Assembly (NCBI GenBank): GCA_037952775.1
Contig: JBANAY010000003.1
Coordinates: 28,644,001 to 28,708,000, forward strand
Origin: Clonostachys chloroleuca
Lineage: Eukaryota > Ascomycota > Sordariomycetes > Hypocreales > Bionectriaceae
DNA: 64,000 bases
Direction of reading: 5' to 3'
Every line of letters begins with the position of its first letter. Within the stretch, counting starts at the first letter, position 1. Of this stretch, positions 1 through 12,165 are shown piece after piece. The notes beneath the pieces are model-generated. The model saw nothing but the letters and a program-made list of their open reading frames with translations. It did no database searches and was not told the DNA's origin. Position numbers and translations under genes: made by a program.

Positions 1-388
1 ATCAACACAGCCTCATAACAACGTGACTTACGAATAGCGTCGCAATCATGTAGTCGTCACCTGAAATCTGTTTCTCTACCTGCCGTTAACAGCTCCGGAG
101 ATAGACATCATGGGATGCACCTGACCAGAAGCGGTTGTTTGGTATAGAAACTGGGCTTAATCGTGAGCCGGGCTCAAGAACGGCGGAAATAAGCATGAGA
201 ATGTCAACCACTCGTGAGCGAATTCGTTTTCTGGGAAATGACTTAAAAGCCGATTCACATTCACTTCAGTCGAGTTCAGTTCGATGTTTATCCCCAACGA
301 TCTTTGTATTCACTCCATTACACTTCACGGGTCTTTCATACCTCTTCATTGACTTTAGCAGCCTGACACTGCCTTGGAAATCCAGGCA
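1..388. other. intergenic DNA at window edge
   Basis: No coding region can be supported here. The last 150 bases before the laccase ATG are the probable promoter and 5' leader of that gene. Confidence 0.4.
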
Positions 389-2162
389 ATGATTGTTCTT
401 AATATCTTATCCCTCAGCCTTCTTGGCGGACTTTCTGAAGTTTTGGCATCTTCATTGCCCACTGTCAGTTTTCTTGACTCCGAAGTCCTTTCGGCTCGAG
501 CATCATGCAGTGGCAACACTGCTACTACACGATCTCAGTGGTGCGACTACTCCATTGACACAGACTATGCCACAGAGCCTGTTGATACAGGGGTCACCCG
601 CGAGTACTGGCTTGAGTTAACTGATGAGACCGCTTCCCCTGATGGCGTGTCACGATCAGTGATGCTGGTGAATAACACTCTGCCCGGCCCAACTATTTTT
701 GCAGACTGGGGTGATGATGTTGTCATTCACGTTACCAATTCTCTTTCCAGCTCCCTGAATGGCACAAGCATACATTGGCATGGGATCCGCCAAAACTATA
801 CCAATCAGAATGATGGTGTTGTTTCTATCACCCAGTGTCCGCTTGCCGTTGGGAAAACGACCACTTACAGCTGGAAAGCCACTCAATATGGGACGTCTTG
901 GTACCACTCCCATTTCGGTCTCCAGGCTTGGCAAGGAGTCTTCGGTGGCATTATTATTAACGGTCCTGCCACTGCGAACTATGATGAAGATCTCGGTGTG
1001 GTGTTCTTGAATGATTGGGATCATCAAACCGTCGACGAGCTATATACGACTGCACAAACTCAGGGGCCACCTACACTAGATACCGGTCTCATTAACGGGA
1101 CAAACGTCTATGGTGATGATGATAGCTCATCCCAGACTGGTTCTCGGTTCAGCGTTCCTTTTAGCTCTGGAACATCGTATCGGATGAGACTAGTCAATGC
1201 TGCTGTCGATACGCACTGGAGGTTTTCAATCGATAACCATACCATGACCGTTATTGCCTCTGATTTGGTGCCCATCGAACCCTACACCACGACAGTACTT
1301 AGCCTTGGCATGGGTAAGCTTCCATTCTTCGTGTGGTTATATGATATGCTAACCAGAAACAGGGCAGCGCTACGACATCATAGTCACTGCAGATCAGGCT
1401 GATGTTGCCGAAAACTTTTGGATGAGAGCAATCCCGCAAAGCGCCTGTTCCGAGAATGACAGCACCGATAATATCAAGGGCATCGTTTATTATGGCGATG
1501 CCGCTGGTACTCCTTCCACGACCGGCTATTCATATACGGATGGCTGCGATGACGAGACAGACAACATCACACCGTATATATCCAAGACAGTTGCGTCTGC
1601 CGATTGGAGCGATTTAGAATCTGCTTCTTTATCAAGAACCTCAGGTCTCATCAAATGGAATTTGAACAGCACTTCAATGCTGGTCGAGTGGGCCAATCCA
1701 ACCCTAGAAATGATTATGAACAACGATACGGAATATGAAACCCAAGAAGCTGTGATCGAGCTGCCAGACGCCGACGAATGGGTATACCTTGTTATCCAGA
1801 ATACTGGGGGAATACATCACCCTATTCATCTTCATGGTCATGACTTCTTCATTCTTGCTCAAGGGTCGGAGACTTATTCATCATCCGTCACACTTAATAC
1901 AGACAACCCGCCTCGGCGTGACACTGCCATGCTCCCTGCCTCTGGGTACCTGGTCATGGCTTGGGAGAGCGACAACCCTGGAGCTTGGCTGATGCACTGC
2001 CACATTGGATGGCACACATCCGAGGGGTTTGGCCTCCAGTTCGTTGAGCGAGCTTCTGAAATTCCGGTTCTCGTTGACAACTCAACATTAGTTGAAATAT
2101 GCGATGATTGGGATGCCTTTCAAGAAGAGAACTTGATTGAACAGGAAGATTCGGGCATATAA
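389..2162 (+). CDS. secreted ascomycete laccase (multicopper oxidase)
   Basis: A four-copper phenol oxidase that oxidises phenolic substrates with reduction of O2 to water, probably extracellular. Exons are 389..1313 and 1363..2162; the 49-bp intron has GTAAGC, a GCTAAC branch and CAG. The product is 574 aa. The first in-frame ATG opens a hydrophobic signal peptide (MIVLNILSLSLLGGL). Copper motifs are complete: HWHG near residue 129, WYHSH near 172, HPIHLHGHDF near 461 and HCHIGWH near 520. The C-terminus ends in DSGI, the plug-like tail typical of ascomycete laccases. One departure is the segment after HWHGIRQ, which reads NYTNQNDGV where the family usually has a variant of LNTNQMDGVPG. The role (pigment, lignin or detoxification) cannot be read from sequence. 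The gene stands alone on the left edge. Confidence 0.93.
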
Positions 2163-3991
2163 CAAGTGTGCTGGCTAGCATTGGAGAAAACCAGTCCCAC
2201 CACAGTTTTTGGTCCGAAGAGAAGTCATGAGAAGCATAAGTTGAAACTTTAGCTTCTGGTCATTTTCTATGTCGTTGGATGAGAAGTTTTATCAGTATTG
2301 TTAGTTATATGAGCACACTTCTATATTTCTGTTAGGACCTTCCATTCAAGTAGCTATCTACCTTTGATTTTCAAGTGACAATTAGGCTTGCTAATGCTGC
2401 CAAGCGATCTTAGAAGATGGGGCTCACGAGCTTTGCATACATTGCAGCTTGTTGAAACCCACCTCAAGCTCACAGAATCTAGACCTAAAAAAATTAAAGT
2501 TGCAAGTTTCTCAGATTCGCAGTCAGATGTTGAGATGTTTATGAGCCACTGTCCTACTAACACATCCGTCAGATGCGGTTGTTCACATTGCGTGGTGCCT
2601 CTGTGAAAACTATAAAATCATTATGAATTTTCTTGTTTTACATTCACAGAAAGTAAAAAATAATGTCGAAAGGAAGCTGCTCATAAATCTTGAATCAGTA
2701 TGGCTGATGTTGATCAAGGATTGGAGAAACGGAATAGGAGAAATATCATGGTGCCACGTGACGACCTTATTGGCACGAGTCAACCCATAACATCTATCTC
2801 TTATTTCTGTTCGCTTATCGAGTAGCCATATTACCACAAATATACCTATGCTATAGATGCCTAAAACACCAAACTGCCCAATGATGAGTCCAAGTGATGA
2901 ATACTGATGCTCGCTTCTAGCCGACATTGGCAAAGCCTGGAGCATTAAAACCTCAAACTGGGCCATTGGTGGGGCTACTAGTTGCCAAGAGCATACCTAA
3001 TACGCAACGATAAAACAAGTCCCACCAAAGGAGTTAGTTTATCCTCTATTGGACGAGAAAGGTTGTGATCGGATTCATCCTTCTGGGGCCCGTGGCCATC
3101 ATCACAACCGCAACTGGTTGATTCGCCTCCTTCGAAGGGTATTTAAGCGCTATAATCGCCGCAATTGGTTTTACAAGTAGTCAGGAATATGGTTTGGCCC
3201 TCTTTGTTAACTGGCTTTCACGTTAATCTGAGCGCTGGACGTAGGTGTTCAATTCATAGTCACAATCATCCAAATGCCTCGAGGAGCTCTATATGCTTCG
3301 CCTATCAGAAAATCGGTCGGAAATCCTCCAATCAGCTGTAATAATGGCAACGACTAGCGGCTGCCCCATGAACTTTTGCAATACAACGCGTGGCAGCATA
3401 CCGAGGAGCCTTGTTACACTAGGAAAGTTCTCCACAATGATTGGTAGGATCACTATCCCGAATGGGACCCGAAGTCACGGACCACATGCTTTTGACGGTA
3501 TAGCTCGTTAGTATGCAACTGCCGGTCTGTGCTGGTTCTGTTTCAAGGAGGTGTTTTTTTATGCGTCGATTAAGAGCACCAAGTTTATATATTACTTGAA
3601 GTAGATAGACTCAGCACAGAGAACTGTTCAGCTACGGATATCTCCACTTGCCATGTGTAGCATTATGCCGGGCGTCACTACTTCATCTGGCACACACTAC
3701 TTGTTTTATACTGTCGTGTTGAGATTAAGGAATGTGATCCCAGTCTTATGTTAAGCTTCTAGGATCTCAGGAAGGAGACTTTTAACAGACATCCATTTGC
3801 CCGTGGTAACCAGTGTCGCTTGCAGAAGAAGTTGAATACAGAAATATATATCCTAGCCAACGAGCACGTTAATCTCGCCCTTGATGCCCTAATTATTACC
3901 AAAGCCACTCCTATTTCCCAATTCTTCCATCTCCAGTCACTCACTTAGGACATTTTGAAAATTCCAAAACTCGGTGCACAAGTTACCTACA
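2163..3991. other. intergenic, possible membrane-protein relic
   Basis: AT-rich spacer between laccase and FAD oxidase with no intact gene. On the plus strand near 3062-3230 one frame reads as two hydrophobic stretches (VVIGFILLGPVAIITT, then YLSAIIAAIGF) broken by a stop, which looks like a decayed transmembrane protein. I could not assign a family. Confidence 0.3.
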
Positions 3992-5551
3992 ATGGCGACA
4001 ACTATAGAAACCGCCCCGATGCCCTCTTCTGATTTCTTCAAGCCTTTGGGACTCGGAAAGCCGTTGGAGAACTCCGATTACCTGAAGCCAAACGGCCATT
4101 CAAACTTCACAACCCATAAACATCAGCGCCTGCCTCAGCTGCTAGAAGGCCTCACACAATATGGAATCGCATTCCATGAGACACATGGCTCAAATGTCCC
4201 ACCGGAGGCCGTGATGCATGACCGAAATGCCCCAATACCTGCTCTCGTTATTTGTCCCAAGAGCGAATGGGGAGTTTCCAAAGCGCTGAAACTACTGAAA
4301 GACTTGGAACTGTATGGGAAGGTCCCGGTTTCAGTCAAGAGCGGTGGACATGGTTATTTCAATGGCGGCTCCTGTTCGGGCATCATGTTGAGCCTTGCCC
4401 GCATGACAAAGAAATGGGTTGCTGATGATACCCTTCACCTGGAGCCTGGCTGTATCTTGGGACAGACCATTGACATCCTAGCAAAGCACCACAAAGCGGT
4501 ACCGCATGGAGATTGCTTCGGTGTCGGTGCTGGTGGCCATTTCCTCACAGCTGGATGGGATCTTATCCTTGCTCGGAAGTATGGTCTTGGGTGTCAAAAT
4601 GTCATTGGGGGTCGCGTTGCGCTCTGGGATGGCTCAGTCATAGAGGTAAGCGAAAATTCGCACCCCGATGTCCTCTTCGCGATGCGAGGAGGAGCCTTGG
4701 CAGAAATAGGCGTGGCGACTGAAATACGCCTACGGTTGATTCAGGAGCCGCCACAGGCCACATGGCGATTTACTCGTATCTCTCAAGCACAGTTGGATAC
4801 AGTAGTCTCACAACGGGCTTTCTCGAACGCCCTCAATCTTCCCCGGGATGTGTCTGTGTCTATACGATTCCATTTCGAGCCCGACCAACTTGAACCTGTT
4901 TGCTCGCTCAATGTCGTCAGTCTTCTCAGTTTGAGTCAAACACTTGATAGCCTGAAGCATCATTTGGGCCACGAAGTCACGTCTCTAGTGGATGACATTA
5001 CTGCATGGAATCAAGGATCTCTTCTTGATATACGAATGCTCCCCGCCTCTGATTTCTTATCATTCAACCGCGGGATGTTGGCCGAGATGTCGCCTGAGGC
5101 GCTACAAGCAGACCCTTGCAAGTACTGGAAGGAGACCTCTGTGCTACGGGAAATGGCAAGCTCATACTTTACCTCTATCTCTTATTGGGTGAAGCCTACC
5201 TGTGAGGCAATGTTCCCCAAATTATTTGAGAAGTTCAAGTCAGTCCAAAATCATGAAGCACGTAAAAGGATGTACGTGCTGGTAATCTTGGGCGGCGGAC
5301 AAATGATAGATCTGCAAAATGAGTGCGCCATGCCATTAGGCACGGCGCTCTCTAGGTTCGAATTACACTGGGACGAACCTGAAGATGAAATCTGGAGTCG
5401 GGCATTCACCAATGATGTCGCCAAAATCATTCAACCGGAAAACGATGATGGACCTTGCCGGCCCTATCGTGGAGACATATGGCTCAAGGAACAAGCTCAC
5501 GATGTAAAACTCGTGACCATATTCAACGAATACGATCGCAGGCTATCTTGA
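3992..5551 (+). CDS. BBE-like FAD-linked oxidoreductase
   Basis: A flavin oxidase of the berberine-bridge-enzyme/6-hydroxynicotine oxidase group with an N-terminal FAD-binding PCMH domain (about residues 85-265) and a BBE-type C-terminus. It is one exon of 519 aa. The ATG at 3992 is the first in the frame, and the upstream extension lacks another ATG. FAD-binding features include VKSGGHGYFNGG with His near 120, and GDCFGVGAGGH with Cys near 175; this pair resembles the His/Cys double covalent flavin link known in BBE-like enzymes. No signal peptide is visible, so it is probably cytosolic, unlike many secreted family members. The substrate is unknown; such enzymes act on sugars, alkaloids and polyketide intermediates. 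No obvious pathway partner adjoins it. Confidence 0.85.
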   Translation: MATTIETAPMPSSDFFKPLGLGKPLENSDYLKPNGHSNFTTHKHQRLPQLLEGLTQYGIAFHETHGSNVPPEAVMHDRNAPIPALVICPKSEWGVSKALKLLKDLELYGKVPVSVKSGGHGYFNGGSCSGIMLSLARMTKKWVADDTLHLEPGCILGQTIDILAKHHKAVPHGDCFGVGAGGHFLTAGWDLILARKYGLGCQNVIGGRVALWDGSVIEVSENSHPDVLFAMRGGALAEIGVATEIRLRLIQEPPQATWRFTRISQAQLDTVVSQRAFSNALNLPRDVSVSIRFHFEPDQLEPVCSLNVVSLLSLSQTLDSLKHHLGHEVTSLVDDITAWNQGSLLDIRMLPASDFLSFNRGMLAEMSPEALQADPCKYWKETSVLREMASSYFTSISYWVKPTCEAMFPKLFEKFKSVQNHEARKRMYVLVILGGGQMIDLQNECAMPLGTALSRFELHWDEPEDEIWSRAFTNDVAKIIQPENDDGPCRPYRGDIWLKEQAHDVKLVTIFNEYDRRLS

Positions 5552-7186
5552 ATGTAGCATCATTCCCAATGAAAACAAAAATTTCATTGGTATTGAAGGT
5601 AGTTACACAGATGGCATTTGACATAAGATAGAAGAATAGAGACTTCCCAGGTTGCCCTTTTGAAATTCATTCTGGATCTTTTTTGCTCCACAATCGTCAT
5701 TCTTGTCATTTCTTTTAGTCCCGTTGTCTCATGTACCGTGAACAGTCTTTTGAGAGTAAGAAACTTTTAATGATCGTGCGACTTTACCGATATTCACTCA
5801 ATCACTCAAAGGAGTCCTGATACAAGATTCGGCTTATCAGCAAATTCCTTAACTGTGCATAGGCGAATCATAGGTTTCTAGGTGGCCCCGTCAAAAACTG
5901 GGACCGAAAACATGATGCCATATGGCGCAACTGAAGTGATGTCCCTGAGAGCCCCGGGTGGAGCATCACACAGTTTCAGGTGCTGTCCTTTATCACGCTG
6001 CCGGCATGTTTTATGGGTATCAAAAAGGCTGTCCTCAACTTACTGAGACATCTAGCTTGATTGTCAAGTTTTGTCACTTGAATAAAGGCAGCCCTCACTG
6101 TGTTGTCTTTCATTGTGTTCAAAGGTAAAAAGCTTTTTTTTTTTTTTTATCAACGCTATCTTCCGAACCTTTATTTCTTCCACGTCTTTTCCTCCCATCT
6201 TGTCAACCTTGAGTACTGCCCTACTTGCTGTTCTCATTAACAGCGAAGGCTGCGGGTGTGTCAGTGTCAGTGCTCTGGCCACGGGGCTACTGGCACTCAC
6301 TGGGTTAGTTGTCTTGCAAGCTGAAAAGATTCGCGCTTGGTTGAAGTGTTTGGATTGACGTAAGACGAGTGTGAAGCCAGGTGAAGAGGGCAGCTTTAAT
6401 AGTCATTCGACGCGCAGCTCGTCCTAACGGCAAGTGAGTCATCGGCATGAAGGTTTATAGAATTTTCTGCTGTATGACTGTAGCGAAGCCTTTTTTTATT
6501 AGCCTTTCGTATTCAATGTGTTGAGTTGTTGGGTCTGACATCTTCTTTTGTTTTAACTTTCTATCAAAACTCTCTCCGGAGTAAAGGCAGTAGTAGAGAG
6601 GAAATGGAACGCCAACTGTCTTACTGTTGTGACCTACCCTGAATACCTACCCTGAATCGAGCGTAATAACCTCCAAACCACCAAATTTGGTATTACTACA
6701 GAGTGAGTTCATGAATTTACAACACTGATCTTAGAGTTTTCAAATCTCTAGGACCTCCAGGTCCTATACTTGCTTTCTTGTTTGTAATCAACAGAATTGC
6801 TCTGTTATTATTAAGGCATTATAAGATTGTACAGCCATAACCTTTGACACTGGCGAATGTCTCGCTTCCCATTTGTGCAGAACAGTCAACTATTGATGAC
6901 ATCATGTTTCAGGAAGAAAATAGAGGTAAAGACTCCGGAAATATTTTCCGGGGATCACACCCCACAAACCCCGGATAAAGATGTTGTCGCTATCGATTGG
7001 GCTTTTTAATTTTCTATGTCACTAAGAATTACGAGGCAAATACATTTTAATCTGTTCGCAATACGTCTTCTGATGGCGGGAAGGGCGTAGGCCGCTGCAG
7101 GCATGAGTCATTTCCCTATTGGCTCTCAGAGAATTACAGAGAATGATGTCTATTGAAAGTCTAGTTTAGATGCAGTATGTAGTCTA
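5552..7186. other. intergenic spacer with T15 tract
   Basis: No gene is supported between the FAD oxidase and the aldolase. It contains a T15 homopolymer at 6134..6148. The short open frames around that tract show no family motif and look like chance. Confidence 0.5.
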
Positions 7187-8113
7187 CTAGTTGACCTTTT
7201 TCAAAGAAGCAGACGAGATTGCGGCGTGGATTTCTTGCTCGGCTCCCTCTGGCAATGGCAGGAGTGGTGAGCGGACAGTGGCATGAGACAGAATACCACG
7301 AGCGACCAGAGCGTGCTTCAGCGCAACAGTGCCTTCCATGTGAGATCCCCGGTGGTATACGGCCTTGGTGACGGGCAATAGCTGGTCGTGGAGCTCGCGG
7401 GCACGCTTGTAGTCCTTGGCGCGACCAGCGAGAATCAATTCGTACAAGGGCTCGGGCGCAATGTTGCCGTAACCGACAAGCATGCCGTCCACGTCGAAAA
7501 CGGTGTGAAGAAGGTATTCATCGTGGCAGGTAAGGACGGGGACGTTGGGTCGCTCGCGGCGGAAGACGGGGATCTCAGTGTCCCAGCGGCGCATGTTGCG
7601 AACGCCGTTCTTCATGGCAATGACTCCAGGCTGAGCGGCAATATCGAGGAGAGTTTGCAGGCTGTATGTAGCCTTGGTGTTGTCTGGGTACTGGAAGAGA
7701 ATCAAAGGCAGCTTTGAAACCTCGTACACGACCTTGTAGCGGTCCTGGGGAGCTCCTGGCTGGTAGCCGAACCGCAGCCAGCCATGAGAAGGATAGAGTA
7801 GGCCAGCCTGGGCACCGGCCTCCTTGGCACGCTTGGCCTCCAGGGCGGCGACCTCGGTGCCTTCACCTGTGATACCGGCGATGATGGGGATCTTGTTGTT
7901 GACAGACTTGACAAATGCCTTGATGGTCTCCACCTGCTCCTCCGCAGTGAGGAATGTTCCTTCTCCGGCGTGGCCAAGAACGACAAGGCCTTTGACACCC
8001 TCTAAGCTGCCAAGCCAAGAACCAAGTCGCTGGATGGCTTCATAGTCGACCTTGCCATCCTCGGTGAAGGGGGTGACAGGGGCAGGAACAAGACCCTTGA
8101 GATCGATAGACAT
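7187..8113 (-). CDS. dihydrodipicolinate synthase-family aldolase/lyase
   Basis: A class I aldolase of the DHDPS/N-acetylneuraminate lyase superfamily, forming a lysine Schiff base with a 2-oxo acid. It is one exon of 308 aa, the usual length for this TIM-barrel family. I chose the ATG at 8113 (MSIDLKGLVP) because the family barrel starts there; the frame stays open upstream, so a longer form is possible. Key residues: Tyr near 142 in LILFQYPD and Schiff-base Lys near 168 in VIAMKNGVRN; the VLGHAGEG loop replaces the usual GTTGE motif. Fungal members serve as 2-keto-3-deoxy sugar-acid, 4-hydroxy-2-oxoglutarate or sialic-acid-type aldolases rather than in lysine synthesis, since fungi use the aminoadipate route. 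The gene is divergent from an MFS transporter with a shared promoter. Confidence 0.88.
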   Translation of the reverse strand: MSIDLKGLVPAPVTPFTEDGKVDYEAIQRLGSWLGSLEGVKGLVVLGHAGEGTFLTAEEQVETIKAFVKSVNNKIPIIAGITGEGTEVAALEAKRAKEAGAQAGLLYPSHGWLRFGYQPGAPQDRYKVVYEVSKLPLILFQYPDNTKATYSLQTLLDIAAQPGVIAMKNGVRNMRRWDTEIPVFRRERPNVPVLTCHDEYLLHTVFDVDGMLVGYGNIAPEPLYELILAGRAKDYKRARELHDQLLPVTKAVYHRGSHMEGTVALKHALVARGILSHATVRSPLLPLPEGAEQEIHAAISSASLKKVN

Positions 8114-9236
8114 GTTGGATAACTGAAGTGACTCGTGAGAATTAAAAGTTGATGTGTGTTGAAGAGTCGATTTCTGATCGAATGTCAGAGAAGTGTGTGT
8201 TCTGGATCTCATAAAAACTGTTTCTACTGTTGTATTTTCTGCCATTTATATATCTACTGATCCCTCGCGACTCGGTTTCAACTGCTGAGGCCGAGAATGC
8301 CTTACGAGATACTATACTCTTCCGATAGCTCGGAGATCTTCACGTATGTATCTGGATGCATTGCAAAATCCGCAAGCCAAGCCAGCTGGAGGGGAGAATG
8401 GTGGTGAGCAGCTCGGAAAAGCACAGTTACTAACCTCGGATTCCCGGAAACATTTGGGTTCATGTGGCTTGTCGATGATGGGTGGGTCGCCCTTCGATGT
8501 ATATCCATGATCATGTTTCCGGGCTCTCTTGCTGGTCTACAAGGGTGAATTTCCGGGGCAGAGGGCCTGGGGCAAGTTCTAAGCTTCTGCTGGTAGATCC
8601 ACTGAGAACTCACATACAATATCCGGACCAGGGACCCATAGGTTCCGGTCTATGATAACTAGCCCATCAAATCTTATGGAGCAATCCCCATTTCTTCTAA
8701 CTTGGGCTGAGTTGGGTGTTCCAGGACATGACTGCTCCTGACTTGATTTACCTTCAAGATTCAATATGTGGGTAGCGAGATACTTCTTGCCTCTGGCGAC
8801 TTTCCACCCGCGTTCAATCCCGGTTGATCTAAAATGCCAACCCCAACATCTGATCCCACTAGCCGACGTATCCGGGCGACTCCATAAACTAAGGGCTTGG
8901 TAGTCGCGTTGAACAGGCCACACTTACCCCGCATTATCTACTTGGGTCCCCAGTTGGAGATGTGGTGTTATGGCTTGGAAAACTTGTGCACTTGATCCCT
9001 CCTTCTACCCCAAGGCTTGCAAAATCCGGGGGATCTTAAGACGAGCTCATTTCGGGTTAGGCGACTCCCTAAATCTTCAGAAGATCTTTAAATACTTCAT
9101 CTTCTTCGTCTTCATTCCTCAACTCATCTCTCATCCAGAACAATCCTCCCCAAATACAAGTCTCACTTTTGCCAAAGTCTTCCATTCAATACAAGCATAG
9201 TATTCTCTCGCTTGTGATTTGGAGAGCCATTTCACA
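8114..9236. promoter_or_regulatory. divergent promoter with repeated TCCGG motifs
   Basis: Spacer between the aldolase (minus) and the MFS transporter (plus). It holds many CCGG cores, often within TCCGG(G): near 8442, 8517, 8551, 8622, 8644, 8818, 8870 and 9024. CGG/CCG triplets are the half-sites recognised by Zn2Cys6 proteins, and such a regulator lies 2.9 kb downstream. The density is seen directly; the regulatory role is inferred. Confidence 0.4.
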
Positions 9237-10956
9237 ATGGCCGCTGTCCGCGCATCTACTGGGTCTCGAGATCTCGAGCAAGTACCGACCGAGAAAGATA
9301 CTGCCGTTCATGCTGAGTTCCGCCGGGGAGGGCTATCTCAAGAAGATGCCGATTTTCTGGCAAATTTCTCAGATGAGCGTAAGAAGAAAGTTATTCGAAA
9401 AGTTGATGTAAGTATAAACGTGAAATCCGGCCTGTACACTGACTGTTTACTGACCATCACAGTGGCGACTTGTGCCTATGCTCGTTCTACTCTACTTGAT
9501 GGCCTACCTCGATAAAACCAACATCGGCAACGCCAAAATAGAGGGATTGGTAGAGGATTTGAACATGAAAGGAATAGAATACAATGTGGCCGTGGCTATT
9601 TTCTTCATCCCCTTCATTCTATGTGGTAAGCTAACACTTTTCCGGCGCGATTCCCTTACGGCAATGCCTAATCATTTCTCTAGAGGTTCCATCGAATATG
9701 ATCCTACATAAATTCAAGCGACCGTCTTTTTACATCGGCGTCATTGTCCTTGCCTGGGGAATTATCATGACATTGACCGGCATCGTTCACAACTATGGGG
9801 GTCTTTTGGCAATCAGATTTCTGCTGGGCATCTTCGAAGCCGGTTTTCTGCCTGGAGCCATCTTGATTATATCAAAATGGTATCTCCCAAATGAAACCCA
9901 GACACGAATCGCGATACTATACACATCTGCCGCCACTGGAGGTGCTTTCTCTGGTCTTCTTGCCTTTGCTATTGCCAAAATGGACGGCATGGCTGGGCTC
10001 GAGGGCTGGAGATGGATCTTTATCATCGAGGGAATCTTCACTGTTGTTGTAGGAGCAATGTGCTTCTTCTTGCTCTGTGACACCCCAGCTCTCTCTGCAG
10101 GCTGGCTTGAGCCAGAGGAGATACGCTACCTGGAGCTCCGTCAACTGGCACGTCGCGTTACTTCTCCTGGAGAGTATAAGGAAGACGACCATTTCAACTG
10201 GGTTCTGTTCAAGGACGTGTTCATGGATTTCAAAATCTACCTCCTCATATTCACTAACTGGTCCAACGCTGTGCCGAACTACGCCATGAAGTTTACGATG
10301 CCTACAATTCTTACCTCGATGGGCTACACCTCAGCAAATGCCCAACTCATGACAGTACCTCCTTACATCATTGGCGCAATTTCTTCCTATTGCTTTGCCA
10401 TTTTTGCCGACAAGTACTCGTGGAGGTATCCGTTCATTATTGCTCCGCAGACGTGCCTCATCGTGGCATTTGGAATACTGTTTGGTCTATCCACGAATGT
10501 CAAGGGCAACATTGCACCTCTTTATTTTGCTGTCTGCCTTGCCTGCTTTGGGTGAGTGGCCGGTTATGAGACTTCCTTTTGATTGTTACGGCTAACCCAT
10601 CGTTTAGAATGTACCCAATTCTCCCTGGAGTGAACGCGTGGAACGTAGCCAACACTCCTGACCCCGCTAAGCGCTCTATCAGCATTGGCCTCTTAGTTTG
10701 CCTCGGCAACGTTGGCGGCCTTATCGGCTCTTACATCTACCTTGATAAAGAAAAGCCGACATACCCAACTGGCTATGGAACTTCTCTTGCGTTTGCTGGC
10801 GCTGGCATGATTGCTGCGACTACGCTTGAAATTATGCTCAAGCGAGTCAACAAAAAGAGGGCTCAGATGTCAGAGGAAGAGATTAGATCCAGGTACACTG
10901 ATGATGAGCTGAACCGTCTGGGTGAGAAGAGTCCACTCTTCAAATACAACCTGTAA
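9237..10956 (+). CDS. MFS transporter, Dal5/anion:cation symporter type
   Basis: A plasma-membrane major facilitator of the allantoate/nicotinate/organic anion permease group. Exons are 9237..9407, 9463..9625, 9684..10551 and 10608..10956, giving 516 aa, typical of the family. About twelve hydrophobic segments are visible. Family signatures include YLDKTNIGNAKIEGL after TM1, FEAGFLPGAI and GFLPGAILIISKWY in the TM3-4 region, and MYPILPGVNAWNVANT late in the protein. Three introns have good GT-AG borders. It shares a divergent promoter with the aldolase, which suggests import of the acid that the aldolase or a partner enzyme degrades. The substrate cannot be fixed from sequence. Confidence 0.92.
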
Positions 10957-12165
10957 CGAAGCAAGGATATTTAGCTACTGTGTGGCATATGATCAAGGAA
11001 TCACAAATTCTCAGTTGGTCTCCAAATCTTCGAATTCTGTGGTCATGCGCTGTCGAGAAAAATGTATGGTTCTAGGCAATCATAGACATGGAAAGTTTAC
11101 AATCACGGGAAATAGCCAATTACATCTATATTACAGAATGAGGGTGCTATGCTTCACATAATTGAACGTTAGGAACCTTATTCCTCCCTCCGTATAGATG
11201 GTGAGAATGAGAGAAAGCAAGCGATGACCTTAAAGTTTCCCACACCTTAAATGTCGAAACTAAGACGAAAGTAATATCCACACGTATGTAGCTCATCCCT
11301 TACTGGGATGCCGTCCATAAAACATCACCGCAAAACAAACCAAGGTTAAGTCGAAAGCTCATCGCCAAAACAATTCAAAAGCAAAGCAATATGAAGGCAA
11401 GATACTGCTATTTTTTGTTATGATAAGATTAACAGAGCTGCATATAGTTAAAGCTGCAGGAATTCTCGCATGTTTGTGGAGCTTCCCAAAATGCTCAGAG
11501 ATACTGTCTGTCTCCCTCATGACTTTGAACAACTGCAGGTAGAAGCCAGCAGATGTTGTACAGCATTTCTATTCATGGTGTTGGGATGTCGAGCTCTGGC
11601 ATCTTCCATTGCTGCTTAATTTTATTTCTTACGCACGTACATCAACTTATCATAAAATTTTTTGAGCTTTTTCCCTCATTCATGCTTAGTTCCATCTATT
11701 GCTATAGCAGTTCGGCAGGAGGTGCCGTTGAAAATATCCGAGCAGTCCAAAATATAAGAGCAGTCACTTTTGAACCCTCCTTGCCTCCCAGGCACGTGGT
11801 GAAATTCTAGCTGATTGGAGGCTTGGAATTGAAGTGGAGGTTTCGAAAACCTATTGGGGCTAGACTCAAGACTGTCTGACTATGCCCAAAGCACGCAGTC
11901 GCTTTTCCGGAGCTGAGCTGAGTTTCCCTGGATATCCGGATTTCTCTCACCTTCTCTCCCTGCTTCGTCGCGTGTACAGCAGCGCGAGAAACGCGAGCCG
12001 CCCCTGTGTGAAGTCACTTGATCATCATATGAGGCTCTAGCGCCGCGCTCATCCCTGATAACAGTTCCCCAGGCATCCTTCTGGGCCCGGGAGGATCCAG
12101 GGACTGCCATCCAAAATCCGGACACTCGGAATGTCCATTGGCCTGCATCTGCACACAGCTCTGCC
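10957..12165. promoter_or_regulatory. spacer and promoter of Zn2Cys6 gene
   Basis: No gene is supported. The 300 bases before the regulator ATG carry TCCGGA-type sites near 11905, 11934 (ATATCCGGAT, palindromic) and 12116, the same core that recurs in the aldolase/MFS promoter. Autoregulation is possible but inferred. Confidence 0.35.

Noticed and set aside
3062..3240. Purine/cytosine permease pseudogene
   Set aside because: Hydrophobic stretches exist but the spacing and conserved residues of NCS1 permeases do not match; left as an unnamed relic.
6064..6358. Overlapping open frames on both strands around the T15 tract
   Set aside because: They exist because of the homopolymer and low-complexity sequence; no motif, splice signal or family resemblance.
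8302..8923. Minus-strand frames of about 105 and 114 codons in the aldolase/MFS spacer
   Set aside because: Overlap each other in different frames and lie in promoter DNA rich in CCGG sites; no family resemblance.
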